Position numbers and translations under genes: made by a program | The notes under the pieces: model-generated | Databases searched by the model: none | The model's input: the letters and a program-made list of their open reading frames with translations, nothing else | What the model was told of the DNA's origin: nothing | Source: Piper betle | Lineage: Eukaryota; Streptophyta; Magnoliopsida; Piperales; Piperaceae | Direction: 5' to 3' | Length of the DNA: 64,000 nucleotides | Assembly (NCBI GenBank): GCA_033002965.1 | Contig: JAURVB010003514.1 | Span: 1-64,000, forward strand | In this document: positions 46,301 to 58,320 of the stretch, in pieces | How positions within the stretch are numbered: the first letter of the stretch is position 1 | Layout: the number at the start of each line of letters is the position of its first letter

Positions 46301-48489
46301 TCTGTCTTTGTTGTCACTAGTATCTTTATTCGCATCTAATCTGGTATACTAAGCTAATATTTGTCATCACCACCACCACCACAATTCTCATCACCACGAA
46401 CACTGAATCCTTATCTTTCTCAGGTGGGCAACATGGATTTCCATGTAAAAAAAAGTGAAGTTTTCATCCTGTCGCAACCCAAGGGGGGAAAAGTGACGAG
46501 TAGTTGAAGTTATATAATAAATATTTAGAAATTTTGAATAAAAAATTTAAATTAGCGTTTATTGTTTTAGTTATTTGATCTGTTGGGGAATAATCACCAT
46601 TAAAATGTGGCCAATAAGCAGGTAGTTAAAAAACAGAACTTCTTGAAGTTGTTTGATTAGTTCTAGATTAGTAGATTTAAAGCATTCATGTTTGAACCTA
46701 ACTCATCCGTGCTTTCATTGAAACTCAAAGCCAATTGTAAGTTTTCTTTTCTGTAATATTAGACTAGCAGCTTGTTATTTTTCTTTCTACATCGAAGTTC
46801 ACATCTTTTTGGATTCCTATTTAATGCAGGAAATTAAAGTCCTTAGTCAGCTAGAGCATCCAAATATAGTGCGGTACTATGGGAGTGAAACTGTATGCAA
46901 CCTGTAAATCTATTTAATACATGTGATGTTTGTGCTGTCGATACTGTTTCACACTGTCCATTCTTAACAGGTTGGAGACCGGTTCTACATTTTTTAGAAT
47001 ATGTCCACCCTGGTTCAATAAATAAGTATATTCGAGACCATTGTGGTGCTATGACAGAAGCAGTTGTCCGAAATTTCACCAGACATATTTTGTCTGGACT
47101 GGCCTATTTGCACAGTGCAAATATAATCCACAGGTTCATATTTTTTTCTAATGCTGTTTCACTTTCTTTTGTCTGATATACACCAACTAATTTTATTTTA
47201 TTCACTTTGAAATTTTGCAGGGATATCAAAGGGGCAAATTTGCTAGTTGATGTATCTGGTGTTGTGAAACTTGCTGACTTCGGAATGGCAAAACATGTGG
47301 GTAGCTTTTCCCTGAATTGATCCGCAATACATAAGCTTCTTGTTGTAGGATTTTACTGATATTTTGGCAATGATGTCGGGTGCAGTTGACTGGACAAGAT
47401 AATGTTCTCTCATTGAGGGGTACTCCTTTTTGGATGGCTCCTGAGGTATTTGTCCTTTGTGCTTGATGTTAATTGTCTTGGTGGTCCTATCATCGCAAAA
47501 TTATATTGCATGCCATAAATTGCAGGTGATACAAGCAATGATGAAGAAAGGTGGATATGATCAGGCTATTGATATATGGAGCTTGGGATGTACTATCATC
47601 GAAATGTTCACTGGAAAACCTCCGTGGATTGATATTGGAGTGGTACATGACCATATCATTGATCTTGCTTATTCTTCCTGGAATATTGTTTACAAATGCA
47701 AAAGATACCAGTGTGAGGGGATAATGTTATGAAGCTGAAAATTGTTTTTTTTTTGCTTAAATTCATTCATTTTCTTCTATAATTTTGTATCTTCCCACTG
47801 TTTCCTTCTCTTTACTGGAGGAAACTGTGAAAATAAATGTGTTTTGTTTTCTGTGGCTGCAATAGAAATCTAAATTGATGTAGATAAGTTGGTGCTGTAG
47901 AGATCAGTTGGAAAAGTGATAAAGTTGGGAAAATATGTGAAAGCCTGGCAACGAGAAATGACAAGAATGTGGAGAAGTGGCTTCTTTGTAAATGATAAGC
48001 AGCACTAGTGTTTTGTAGGGTTTGGTTGGGTGGGATAGTTGAGTGAGATGATGTGGGTAGGCGACAGCGATTAATGCAATCACTGTGTGGGAGATCTTAG
48101 AAATCCCAGAGCTGAGGTGACAAAATTGATGTTCTGTGTATTTTGATGTGTCAGTGTTTATTTGCCAGTTATTTGCTAGCATGCATACATCCCTCATTGT
48201 CCTTATTCCTATTATTAAGTCTTACTTTTGCATGTCTGGTCTAAGGTGCCATCTTATTTTTTATATACGAATACATAAAATATGAATATATTTTCAAAAT
48301 AAATTTTAATTTTTGCAGGCCCCGGCTATGTTCAAAATATTGCATAATGAATCCCCTCCTCTACCTGAATACCTATCTGCTGAGGGTAAGGATTTCCTGC
48401 AGTTTTGCTTTCGAACAAATCCTGCTGAGCGGCCACCTGCAAGTAAATTGCTTGAACACCCTTTTGTAAGGAATTCGTTGTACTCATGA
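43378..48489 (+). pseudogene. MAPKKK (MAPKKK3/5, YODA-type) kinase locus with three frame breaks
   Basis: Nine exons: 43378-43782, 44384-45018, 45098-45185, 46830-46892, 46971-47133, 47221-47296, 47387-47446, 47526-47642 and 48319-48489. The kinase domain has all core motifs: GSGSFGNV loop, CAMKEV lysine, HRDIKGAN, ADFGMAKH and [11 protein letters not shown], ending NPAERPPASKLLEHPF. Exon 1 carries the family's PRLTRQRKLRHLTDEQV. Established role: MAPKKKs of this group relay receptor-kinase signals to MKK4/5 and MPK3/6. Three breaks are seen. (a) The MHWWRSPSTSSS start is one frame off from RLTRQRKL (lesion between about 43430 and 43500). (b) A duplicated CG near 44735 shifts SPDWSR out of HSPTSK. 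(c) The T-run at 46990-46995 is one T short, giving TAG after FYIF. After KPPW the usual S-D/E-L-E-G-P reads IDIGVAP. The locus is a decaying pseudogene or carries sequence errors. Confidence 0.85.
43869..44330 (+). repeat. Diverged tandem repeats in intron 1 of the kinase locus
   Basis: Four copies of a block like 'gagcttcttttagctg(t)ttt' + 'gatcactgtatgtgc' begin near 43900, 44041, 44138 and 44272. Copies 1 and 3 also share the preceding 'ctaccttgttgttagatgtt'. Spacing about 95-140 bp. Intronic; no coding role. Confidence 0.55.
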
Positions 48490-51060
48490 TACCCCAGATT
48501 GCATAGAGGGAATATTACAAATGAAACTCAAGGTGAGGCTTAAAGTTGTACTACTGAATTTTTTTTTGTATATATTTAAATGGTCGTTATCTACTTTTTC
48601 ATGGAATTTTTTCCTGCTTTTATTACTTATTTTGTTTTATTTATTTTTTCAACTCTGTTATCGCTCATTACTGCACAAACTCTCCTGAGCTCATGCTAGC
48701 ACCACTAAGTGTTGCACTGACATATACTAGTGGTGCTCACACAACTGGAAATATTGTTCGCTGTTATTGAATTTGTAGATTTGTTCCATTTTTATTTCTG
48801 GCTTCCAGCCAATTTAACTTTTCTATTCGTATTTACTTGGATCCTACATAAGAATTTCTATCTCTGATTTGGAACATTTTTATTTTACTTTCTTGATTGC
48901 ATAATCTTTATCCGCACTAACAATCTGTATTGTTGCTTTAAGGATACAACTAATATGAATAGAGAATGGCGTAGTTTCGGTACAGACCAGCAGGAGCAAG
49001 CCAAATGGGTATGCCTAGAAATAAATTCTCCTTTGTCTATTGGAGAGCAAGCCTTTTTTTCATATGTATTTTTGCTTTTTTGTCAAAACTAACTTACCCT
49101 GTCCTTAAACTCTGTTCACAGGCCATTGTTTGCCTCCCCCCGAAAGGCCATTCCCAGTTATCTTGTGCAAAATTGAGTCAGAAACTTGGTAAAATATTTG
49201 GCTACATTATTGCTTGGAAGTTTCAAACAAAGAACACATTGTAGCTTCCATTTGATACATTGTGGATGACAAACGTTCCTGTCTTGCTGGGAAGAGCTGG
49301 CCTGGTGATCCCACGTCTGGAGTTGTATTTCGACTTCAAATTTCCTGTTTCACATGCGTAATTTACCTAAATATTTTCTCCTTGAATGCTAGGAGTTTTC
49401 TGCCAATTACTTGTGTATTGTAGAGTTTCTAGGAAAACGCTTAAATCTTTGATGTGTAAACACTGGTATATAGAGGTGAAGTTGTAGATATGAAAATGAT
49501 TTCTGTTTGCTGATCAAATGATATTCCAATCATTTTGTGAAGTTTGAGGAATCCGTACTGTTCAGAATATTACAGCAGATATGATCAAAATATGGGGAAA
49601 TAAAATGAACAAAATATAAATTTAGTTATGACAGGGAGTTGATTTTGTTATTTTGTCCCGAGTGTTTTCGTTGTGAAATATGAACAACTCACTTTCAGAA
49701 AAAAGAAATGGGGAAGAACATGTGAAATAGGGGAGGAGGGCAAATGTACCTCAAAATCAAGCTCATAGCGAATAAAAAAGTGTGTCTGAGCTCGTGTTTG
49801 TTATCTTTGAAATCAGATAAATGTTTACCCTCCAAAGTTCAATCGCAAAGGTTTTTATGTAAAACACAAGAGAGGAGGGAGCAATTTTTTGGGTGAAAAG
49901 ATTTTATATCTCATAGTCAACTCTTTATAAATTATATCTACTAAAAAAATCATTTTTTCTTACATTTTTTAATCTAACCGAACATTATCCTATAAATTAA
50001 GAACAGAACTCGTAATAAAAAGACTGGCCCCAGTCCGTTAGAAATACATTTAAACAAATGTTGAATGATTAAATCGGATTTTTAAAAAATTGAATCAAAC
50101 CAGTTCATGGCCAATTCATGGCTTATGAATTGGTTAATTTAGTAAGATTGCACATATATTTGTATACAACTTTGTTTATCAGGGGCAATAAATCAAAATA
50201 AAAAATAATATTGAAGTAATTTTTTGTCACATTGTATTCGACTATAAAATAAATTATTCTTAAAAATTTATAAACTTTAGAGTGCTAAGGGTTGTAGATA
50301 GGCTGAAAGCATAAGTAATAATGAGATGTAAGTAAAATTTTGTATTTGACTATAAAATAAACTATTCTTAAAAGTTTAATAAACTTTGGAGTGCTGAAAG
50401 GTTGGAGATTGACTAAAAGCATAAGTAATAATGAGATGTAAGTAAAATTCTTTCGTATTTACATAGATTATATCTTTATCAATTTATTAATTATTAAATA
50501 TTAAAATATACAAAATTTGGAAAGAATAAAGATTCATGAATCATTTATGAACCGATCAAACTCACTTGAATCGGACGATTCAGAGACCAAACTATCGATT
50601 TTAATAAAGTCAAGTCGAATCAGCTGAATTGGATCAATTCAAATCAATTCTCAAGACAATAATTTTAAATTGCCTTTGTTACACATATATAACTTATTTA
50701 TCACTTTTTAATCATATATAGTTTAAAAAATCTATACTTTTTGAAAATTTTAAGATAAGAGACAAGTATGAGCATCATAGAGTTATTAAATAGCTCAATT
50801 ATATTCTCATTAAATCAAACTCGAATCACGCTTTAAAATTAGTTTTAAAAATAGTTGAACTTTATTGATTAAAACTTGGTAAAACGTTACTACCGTATAT
50901 GATTTATATTACAAATAAATAGATTTTAATTTTATAGAGAAAATTTCGTAGAATAATAATGAGATATATTATAATAATTTAATATATTAAAAAGTCTTAA
51001 TTAAATAAAAAATAGATTATAATAATTTTATTTATTACTTTTTTAAATTCCTACTATTTT
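48490..51060. other. 3' flank of the kinase locus and intergenic DNA
   Basis: 48490-49250 may include 3' UTR. No further kinase-like exon was found. 49250-51060 is AT-rich and shows no gene. A 108-bp tandem duplication lies at 50232-50452. Confidence 0.4.
50232..50452 (+). repeat. 108-bp tandem duplication
   Basis: 'ttgtattcgactataaaata' at 50232 recurs as 'ttgtatttgactataaaata' at 50340. Both copies end with 'agcataagtaataatgagat' + 'gtaagtaaaat'. Few differences, so relatively recent. Confidence 0.75.
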
Positions 51061-51537
51061 TAATCAAGGGATTTGATATTTAGTGGCCTTTTATTAATAC
51101 ACAAGCGTTGATATTTAAATGTCAGTGTTAAACACGGCGACCGCGGACGGCATTTTTTCAAAATTTTGGGAATTCGCCGCCGGCCGACTCCCTCTCCGCC
51201 GCCGCCGTCGTCGCCGCCATCACCGGCCACCGCCGCCTCACTGGCTCCGTCTTCCTCTTCCCCGCCCATCACTCGGTTTGAGGGAGGATCATCACTTTTT
51301 GTTCCACGCGATTTCGTCGCTTTTGCGCATTTGGGGATCATGCCGCTTCCACCCTAACCACCCCGCCATTGCTGTGGTTGGACTTGTCTTCATCAACTCT
51401 ATGCTTCATTTCCCCGCCCAAATCGTATAGTTGCTTTTTTCTTTTGTTTGGTGGAAAAAGATTCGTTCTTTGTGGATTTTGGGGTTCTAATTCATTTTTT
51501 TTTGTGGGGGTGTTTTGCATGTCAACAGATTGGAACA

Positions 51538-54500
51538 ATGGGAAGTCCTCTTTGTCATGGTAGTTGCTAAGATAGAATTTGAATTGTTAAATTTTTTTGA
51601 GGTTTTAGTTCTTGCTTATCTTGTTCTTGTTGTTGTGTAGTTGGTGAAACCAATGCCAGTAGTGTCCACCAAAGCTTGTGTGACAAGCTTTGCGGCATGC
51701 ACTCTGATGTGCTGCGCTTTGTTGCACCTGATCGTACTGCAAAGACCACTGAATCTGAAATGGTATGTATCAATAGTTTGGATTATAATTTGTTGGGAGC
51801 TCATCGAGTGTTGATTTTTCTTTTTTGTTTTTTGATAAACTTGTAAGATAGAGATTTGGTATGTAGTCATGATTTGGATGATAACTTGTTATGAATTGAT
51901 AATGTAGAGATTTGTTACGAACTTGTAAAGTAGAGATCTCCTATAAGCTTATTATTTCTTTTGAACTTATAATGCTGAGCTTTGTTATTTATTAGTAGTT
52001 TGGATGACAATTTGTTATGAGCTGACAAAGTAGAGGTTTGTCAGTAGAGATCTTTTATAAGCTTATTATTTGTTTTAAAGTTATAATACTGAGATTTGGA
52101 TGATTATTTGTTATACTCTTAAAGTAGAGATTTGTCATAAATTTTTAAAGTGGTGATCTTTTATCAGCTTATTATTTGTTTTAAACTTTTAATGCTAAGA
52201 TTTGGTATATATTAGTAGTTTGGATGATAATTTGTTGTAATTGTTGACAAGATCCTATTCTTGGTAGGTAAGGGGCATACTTCGTATGCTACAGGGATCT
52301 CCGAGTTCTCTGTTTTGCTGGGATGAGGGAGCCGCAATTTTTCGTGTTAAGGATAGTGTGCATGTTACTCACCTCTCGAAAACAAGTCTCCGCCAAATTC
52401 TTGATTCATTTTTGTATGCCGCTGCTTGTTTGCAGCAGGTTGAGCTTTTTGTTAAAAAGGTGGAGCTCAGCAATGCAAAATCTCCACCCACTTTGAGAGC
52501 ATTTGTTAATGCTGCTGCTCGATGGCTTAAGGTCTCTGGCTGTAATCTTTATACCGTGGGATGTTAATTTGATGTACGTTTCTTGTTAACGATTTTAGGC
52601 AATGTCAATCTCACTTGAGTGTTTGTTTGTGCGCAAATGTTGGGTGATCAAAGAGGCTGCGTAAGATAGCACTAGAAGAGGAGCTTGAGCTGGCACAATC
52701 AGGAAGTAAAATTGTCCCTACTCTTCTGAGATTGGCTAGTTCTTTATCAAGGTATAAATTGAACACCAGTGCTTAACAATTGTTTAATGAAGATTTATAA
52801 GTCCTAGTTCATTGTGCATTCTACTTGGTGAAGAACTGAAAAAGCTATGTTTGTTTTTATTATGAAGTGGGAACGGCTATTGTATCGGAAAAGGAATAGT
52901 TATGGTTATTTAACTGGGATTTTTGTACTGTAAATAGAATGTGCATATTCTTTCACTTATTTATAATTTTTAAAATTTTAAATAATGTTTTTTTTGAATT
53001 ATTTCTTCCTTCTGCTTTTTGGCAGCCTCTTAATATGCTTCTTCTTTTCTGCTTGTATCAATTTATGCTTTATTGAGGAACATGTACCAGGGGATATGAT
53101 ATTTTGTTTGATACAATTGTTGTATTATTTATTTTGTGCATTTACTTATTTTGAAATGAGTTTCTGGAGCTATCATTTTATTTCAAAAGTTGCATCATTT
53201 TATTTTACAGTATATGCATATCTTATTCTGTTAAAAGTCACATTACTTCTTCCATGTAGTCTTTGCTCTGGAGCAGAATTTCTAATGCAAGTTGTGGATG
53301 AAGCAATTCCTTGTTCCTATTTTGATTGCGACACATCTTTTTCTTCTGCGGAGATGGCTGTTCGTATACTAGATTACCTCTATCGGAAGTTGGATGAATT
53401 GTGTCCAGTTCAAGGTGGAGAGGTTGCATCCTCTATTCGCATTTTGCTTGAATTCAGTTATTCTCATCTCTAAAGTTTGGGAATAACTGGGAGTTTTTAT
53501 GTTCCAACTGCAGGAAGAACCATACCACTTGGTGCTTTTCTTGTTTGTTGGAAGTCTTTTGCCGTACATTGAAAAGCTTGATTCTTGGCTTCACGATGGA
53601 ACTTTGGATGATCCATTTGAAGAGGTAACTGCCCAATTTGCTGTTGACAACATTTACAACGGCATGTTTGGTGCTCAAGTTATAGTGTCTAAAATTATGT
53701 TTTAATCTGTAAGTTTGATTGCTTGCAGGGATACATAGGTGGTACTTTCTTTTTAATTTTTTTCATCGACTGACTTGAATTAGTGAACACTTATGTGTTT
53801 ATGATTTATGTTTCTGGTAGACTAAGCTATTTACTATAATGCAGATTTTCTTTTATGCCAACGACAAAATTTCCATTGATCAACCCACATTTTGGGAGAA
53901 GAGTTATCTGTTGAGGTTGAACAATCAAAATAAGTTAGGTCCTGGTGATTTTTCAGTTCCAAAAACTGTTGAGTCATCAACCGGCAAATACAGAGAAATC
54001 GGAGAGGAAGAAACTGCAGTTTCAGCTGATTCTTTGAGATTGAAAGATCAAGATAACAATGGTGGTGTGGTTTGTCCTCTTTTCCTCCAAAGCATAGCAA
54101 AATCAATTTTATCTGCTGGAAAATCATTACTTCTCCTTCAGCATGCTTCAGGAATTCCATCCATTAGAGAGGACGGCAAATCCAATTCTGATAAATTAGC
54201 AGGGTCGGTGCGACGAATTATTAAATCTCTGAACATTCTTGATGTTATTGGCAAAAAGTCCAGTGGACTTACAGAAAGTTTCACATTACCTGAAATCTTT
54301 TGTATTTCCTTATCTTGCCTTATTGGTGGTGGATGCGATCTTAATCTTAACTTTGGGCATGAAAATTTGCGGTCAATGGAGGTTGCACAGTTAGGCAGGT
54401 CATGTCTCATGAAGTCAGATAATGTGGGGGAAATTGGATCAAGCTCTTCGGCAAATAACATTGATTTTATAAGTAGTGCTGATGTAACAAATGTTAGTGA

Positions 54501-57500
54501 GCATAAGGAAGGTGCAAGAGTCTCTAAATCTTTCTGGCCGGAAAATCCTGCTCTCAGTGTATGCAGAGATTTTCTTTTCAAGGATGAGGCATTGTGGGAT
54601 ATAATGAATGTTTCCAAGAATGTATGTCTTCCTCCACTAAATGACAGGTGCCTTAGAGAGGCTATTTTTGGTTCTCAACAAGGTGATTCAGTTGTAAAGA
54701 CTGAGATGGCCAGTGGGACAAATTATATAACTGATTTTCAGTACGATGAGATAGAACTGCTGCGTTTGACTGATGAGAAGCGGATGCTATCAACCCTTTT
54801 TCCCTTTCCAACTCTTCTTCCTCATTTTCAGGTATGACATGAATGATTTCTTTTCCTATTTGGCTCTCCTGCTTGGTAACTATATGAAGCTTCAAATATC
54901 AATTAATATATGGTCATATATTGAGGTTGCAAAAATAAAGTAAAATATTCCAACAGATCTGACTTGCTTTTGTGTTTTGAGTCTTTGACTATGGTTGGTT
55001 TTCTGTACGGTTGGCTTATTTGTAAGTACTGAAATTGACAATTTTATTGAATGATACAATCTTACCTGTGGTGGGTGCTGAGGATTAAATTGTGGGAACC
55101 TACTCTATTGGAAAACTTTGAAAGTTGCCTCTGGATATGTGTCACTGGTTTTCAAAATTACTGGCTTATTTATGCTGGGTAAAAATAAATGCTCACAAAG
55201 TCTCTGTAAATTAGAATCTGTTTTTACACAGACAACCATTATACATGCATAGTAGTAAATTAGAATCTGTTTGTACTCAAGCTGGCTTATCCTATTCTCC
55301 CCTTTTTAGAGAAAAAAATTAACTGGGAAATACTTATGACTGAAATTGTCAGCTGATTTAGGTTAGCTTTAAAACCTAGGTAGTTGCCAGGTGACATAAA
55401 AAAGAATACAATAGGTAGAAATAGGGAAAGCAAAAAAGTTAAGCTTTGATTCCCAATTTATTGACCATTTTTGTACTTTTTTTAATTTATAAGCCATTGT
55501 AGCTGCATTGGTGCATAATTAGTTATGGCTTATTACGATCATTGTTCTGCTTTTTAACTAAGACTAGCTGAAGGAGCAATAAAAGTAAATTTCCAAACTG
55601 GATAAGATATGCTATCAGCTTAAGACTAAAATTTGTGTGACAATATGCATATAAGATCTGACTGTTTATGAAAATTTGCTTGTGTAGGAAGATGTTGGGA
55701 TGTCAAAGTTGTTGCCGTTTCAAAAAAATACTACAATTGCTGTGGGTTTTCTTGACTCACTTCTGAAGTCTGAACTGAATGTATTACAACTTCCTGATGT
55801 TATTCTACACAAGTGTCTTGTTGCTTTTGTTGGGAGACAGGTCAGTTGATCCCTTACCAGTTCTGGCTATCAATTTGTCCGCTTAATTTCATTAGTTGTT
55901 ATGTCTGGAGCAGGTGGATTGCATAGGTGAACAGATTTTGCTGAAGCTGATGAATGGCTGGAAACTAATAGATGAACTCATTGTATTGCGTGCTATTTAT
56001 TTACTGGGATCGGGTATGATATTTTGTTTTTTATCTAACATGAGGAAAAATCTTTAAAGGACTTTTCTTATCATTGTATTTGGTTTATAGGTGACCTGCT
56101 ACAACATTTTTTGATCATGCTTTTTGATAAGCTTGACAGGGGAGAAAACTGGGACGATCAGTTTGAACTCAATACATTATTACAGGTGCGAATTAATATT
56201 TTTGTTTTGTTTTTGTATTTTTGTATTTTTTCTTTTGTTTTTTTTTCTAACAGTGGCAATGATTTCCTGAATAACAGGAATCAGTTAGAAATTCTGCCGA
56301 TGGAACGCTTCTAAATGCACCAGACTCTTTGGTGGTTTCTATTTTGAATTCTGATGATTCTAATGTTGGAAAGAACAAAGTCAATGGAGTTACTGCTTCT
56401 AAGGGAATTACCAGTACCTATGGGATAGATGTCCTTGATGTGTTGAAATTCACTTATAAGGTACATAGTGTGTGGTAAAATATTTTGGTGAGGATAATCT
56501 TTCAATGAACATATTTCATGATTGTTGTTTCTTCTTTTTTTTCTTTTCTTTTTATTATGCTCTTTCCCCCTTGATGGAATAGGTTTCATGGCCTCTTGAG
56601 CTAATTGCAAATGCGGATGCAATAAAAAAGTATAATCAGGTAATTCCCCATACATTTGACTTTTTATGCTCTAGGTATTTCTTCTTGATGACTGTAAGCA
56701 CAATTTTTGAGTTTATGTGTGTAGGTGATGTGCTTTTTGCTGAAGGTGAAAAGAGCTAAGTTTGTCCTGGACAAATCTCGGAGATGGATGTGGAAGGTCC
56801 TTGGTCATATCCTCGCTGTTTTTAAATTTAAAATTAGTGTGTAGTCATCATTTTTGGGATTTGGTTTGTTGTTGGAGGGTATTATAAGTATATCTGATTG
56901 CTATAAATGCTTATATTGGGCAGCCAACTGGAGATTATAGTGATGTCATGCTTACTTATGTACAGGATATAGGTATTAATGTAGTTAACCGCAAGCGCCT
57001 TCTTTTAGTGGAGCAAAAACTTCTTCATTTTGTAGATGCTTTCCACCAATATGTGATGGACAGGGTACTTTTGAACTTCCAACACACAATTCAATTGCTC
57101 CTTTGTTAATTTAACTATGACGGACTACTTGTATTTTGTAAATATGTAGGTATTTCACAACACCTGGCTTGATCTATGCGAAGGCATGTCATCTGCAAAG
57201 TCTCTTGATGAAGTCATGGAAGTCCATGAAGCCTACCTTCTATCTGTTCAGCGACTTTGTTTTGTTGCTCCTGATAAGCTGGTAAATAACCAAAATTTAT
57301 TATAAATGATGGTAATGATTACATGGATTTGGCATTGGTTACCTTATACCGCTGACCTGATTACTGAGTTTGAGTAAAGTTGTATTTTTGCTTACTGTTT
57401 ATACTTCATACCTCCTTCAAGGCATGAAGTCTCTTCTAGATACAGATATAATCAATATCTGGCCTCACACATATGGTATAAAACCAAAACGGTCTAGCTG

Positions 57501-58320
57501 AGACCTACTTATTTGATCTACGTGAAATTAGATGCATTGAATTTCGCTTTCTTTTGTGACCTTTATGTTATTCTGCGTTACAGTGGGCACTTATTGCTAA
57601 TCGAATCAAAAGCATTCTTGGATTAGCACTTGATTTTTACTCCATACAACAGATACTAAGTACTGGCAACACAAATCCCGCTGTCAAGGAAAGCTGTGAA
57701 AAGGAAGTAGATCGAATAGAGAAACAGTTCGAGGATTGCATCATTTTTCTTCTGAGAGTATGTCCTGTGATCTTGTTACTTCTTTATTGCTCCACACCAA
57801 AGTTATTTTTACTACTTTATAGGGAATGACCTATAACAGCCACATAAATTCCTGCATATCTGTGTAATTAGTTGGTGGACATCCTTGTAGAATTAATGAT
57901 GGTCACCATGACCTGAAATAATTCCATATGATTCCCAGAGTGTTGGTAACCATCTCAAAATAGAAACTATTTTGATAGGAGATATAAAATTTATTCAAGG
58001 GTAATTGATTGTGTAAGGAGTTCAATGTAAACAGTAAAACATAAATCACATGTTATGAATGCTACTAATGGTTTTTGGTTGATTGTTAATAACAGCACTT
58101 GCCTGACGTTTTGATCGGAATTCATTTGCAGGTTCTGTCTTTCAAACTTAATGTAGGCCAGTTTCCTCACCTTGCGGATCTGGTTATAAGGATAAACTAC
58201 AACTTCTTCTATATGTCCCAAAACGGCAGTGTACTTACCACAGCTTCTTCTGAGGCCACTGCTGCTAAGGTGGCAAGGAACTTTCCGGCCAAGGGGGTTT
58301 TCCAAACATCTCTTAAATGA
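51538..58320 (+). CDS. GCP5: Gamma-tubulin complex component, GCP5 type (Spc97/Spc98 family)
   Basis: 17 coding exons: 51538-51559, 51641-51762, 52268-52531, 52654-52751, 53260-53422, 53514-53624, 53845-54831, 55688-55840, 55914-56013, 56091-56185, 56278-56460, 56583-56639, 56725-56796, 56966-57064, 57150-57281, 57584-57757 and 58132-58320. The phases all agree, giving 1006 codons, about the usual GCP5 length. N-terminal GRIP1-like half: VRGILRMLQGSPSSLFCWD, VTHLSKTSLRQILDSF, PPTLRAFVNAAARWLK, and EEPYHLVLFLFVGSLLPYIE. C-terminal GRIP2 half: LLLVEQKLLHFVDAFHQYVM, LDEVMEVHEAYLLSVQRLCF, ANRIKSILGLALDF. Known role: part of the gamma-tubulin ring complex that nucleates microtubules in the cytosol. 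Start: the ATG at 51538 is the only one that splices in phase to exon 2. An upstream ATG at 51520 opens an overlapping out-of-frame uORF. The first exon is therefore the least certain part. Confidence 0.92.
51850..52240 (+). repeat. Tandem repeats in intron 2 of the GCP5 gene (period about 106-113)
   Basis: The phrase 'gtagagatctcctataagct' + 'tattattt' near 51930 recurs near 52043 ('gtagagatcttttataagct') and 52149 ('gtggtgatcttttatcagct'). Each copy is followed by 'aacttataatgctgag' and 'tttggatgataatttgtta' variants. Imperfect; visible by eye. Confidence 0.65.

Noticed and set aside
54138..54617. 159-codon minus-strand frame
   Set aside because: It lies entirely antisense within the 987-bp GCP5 exon. 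The sense strand has family motifs and in-phase splicing.
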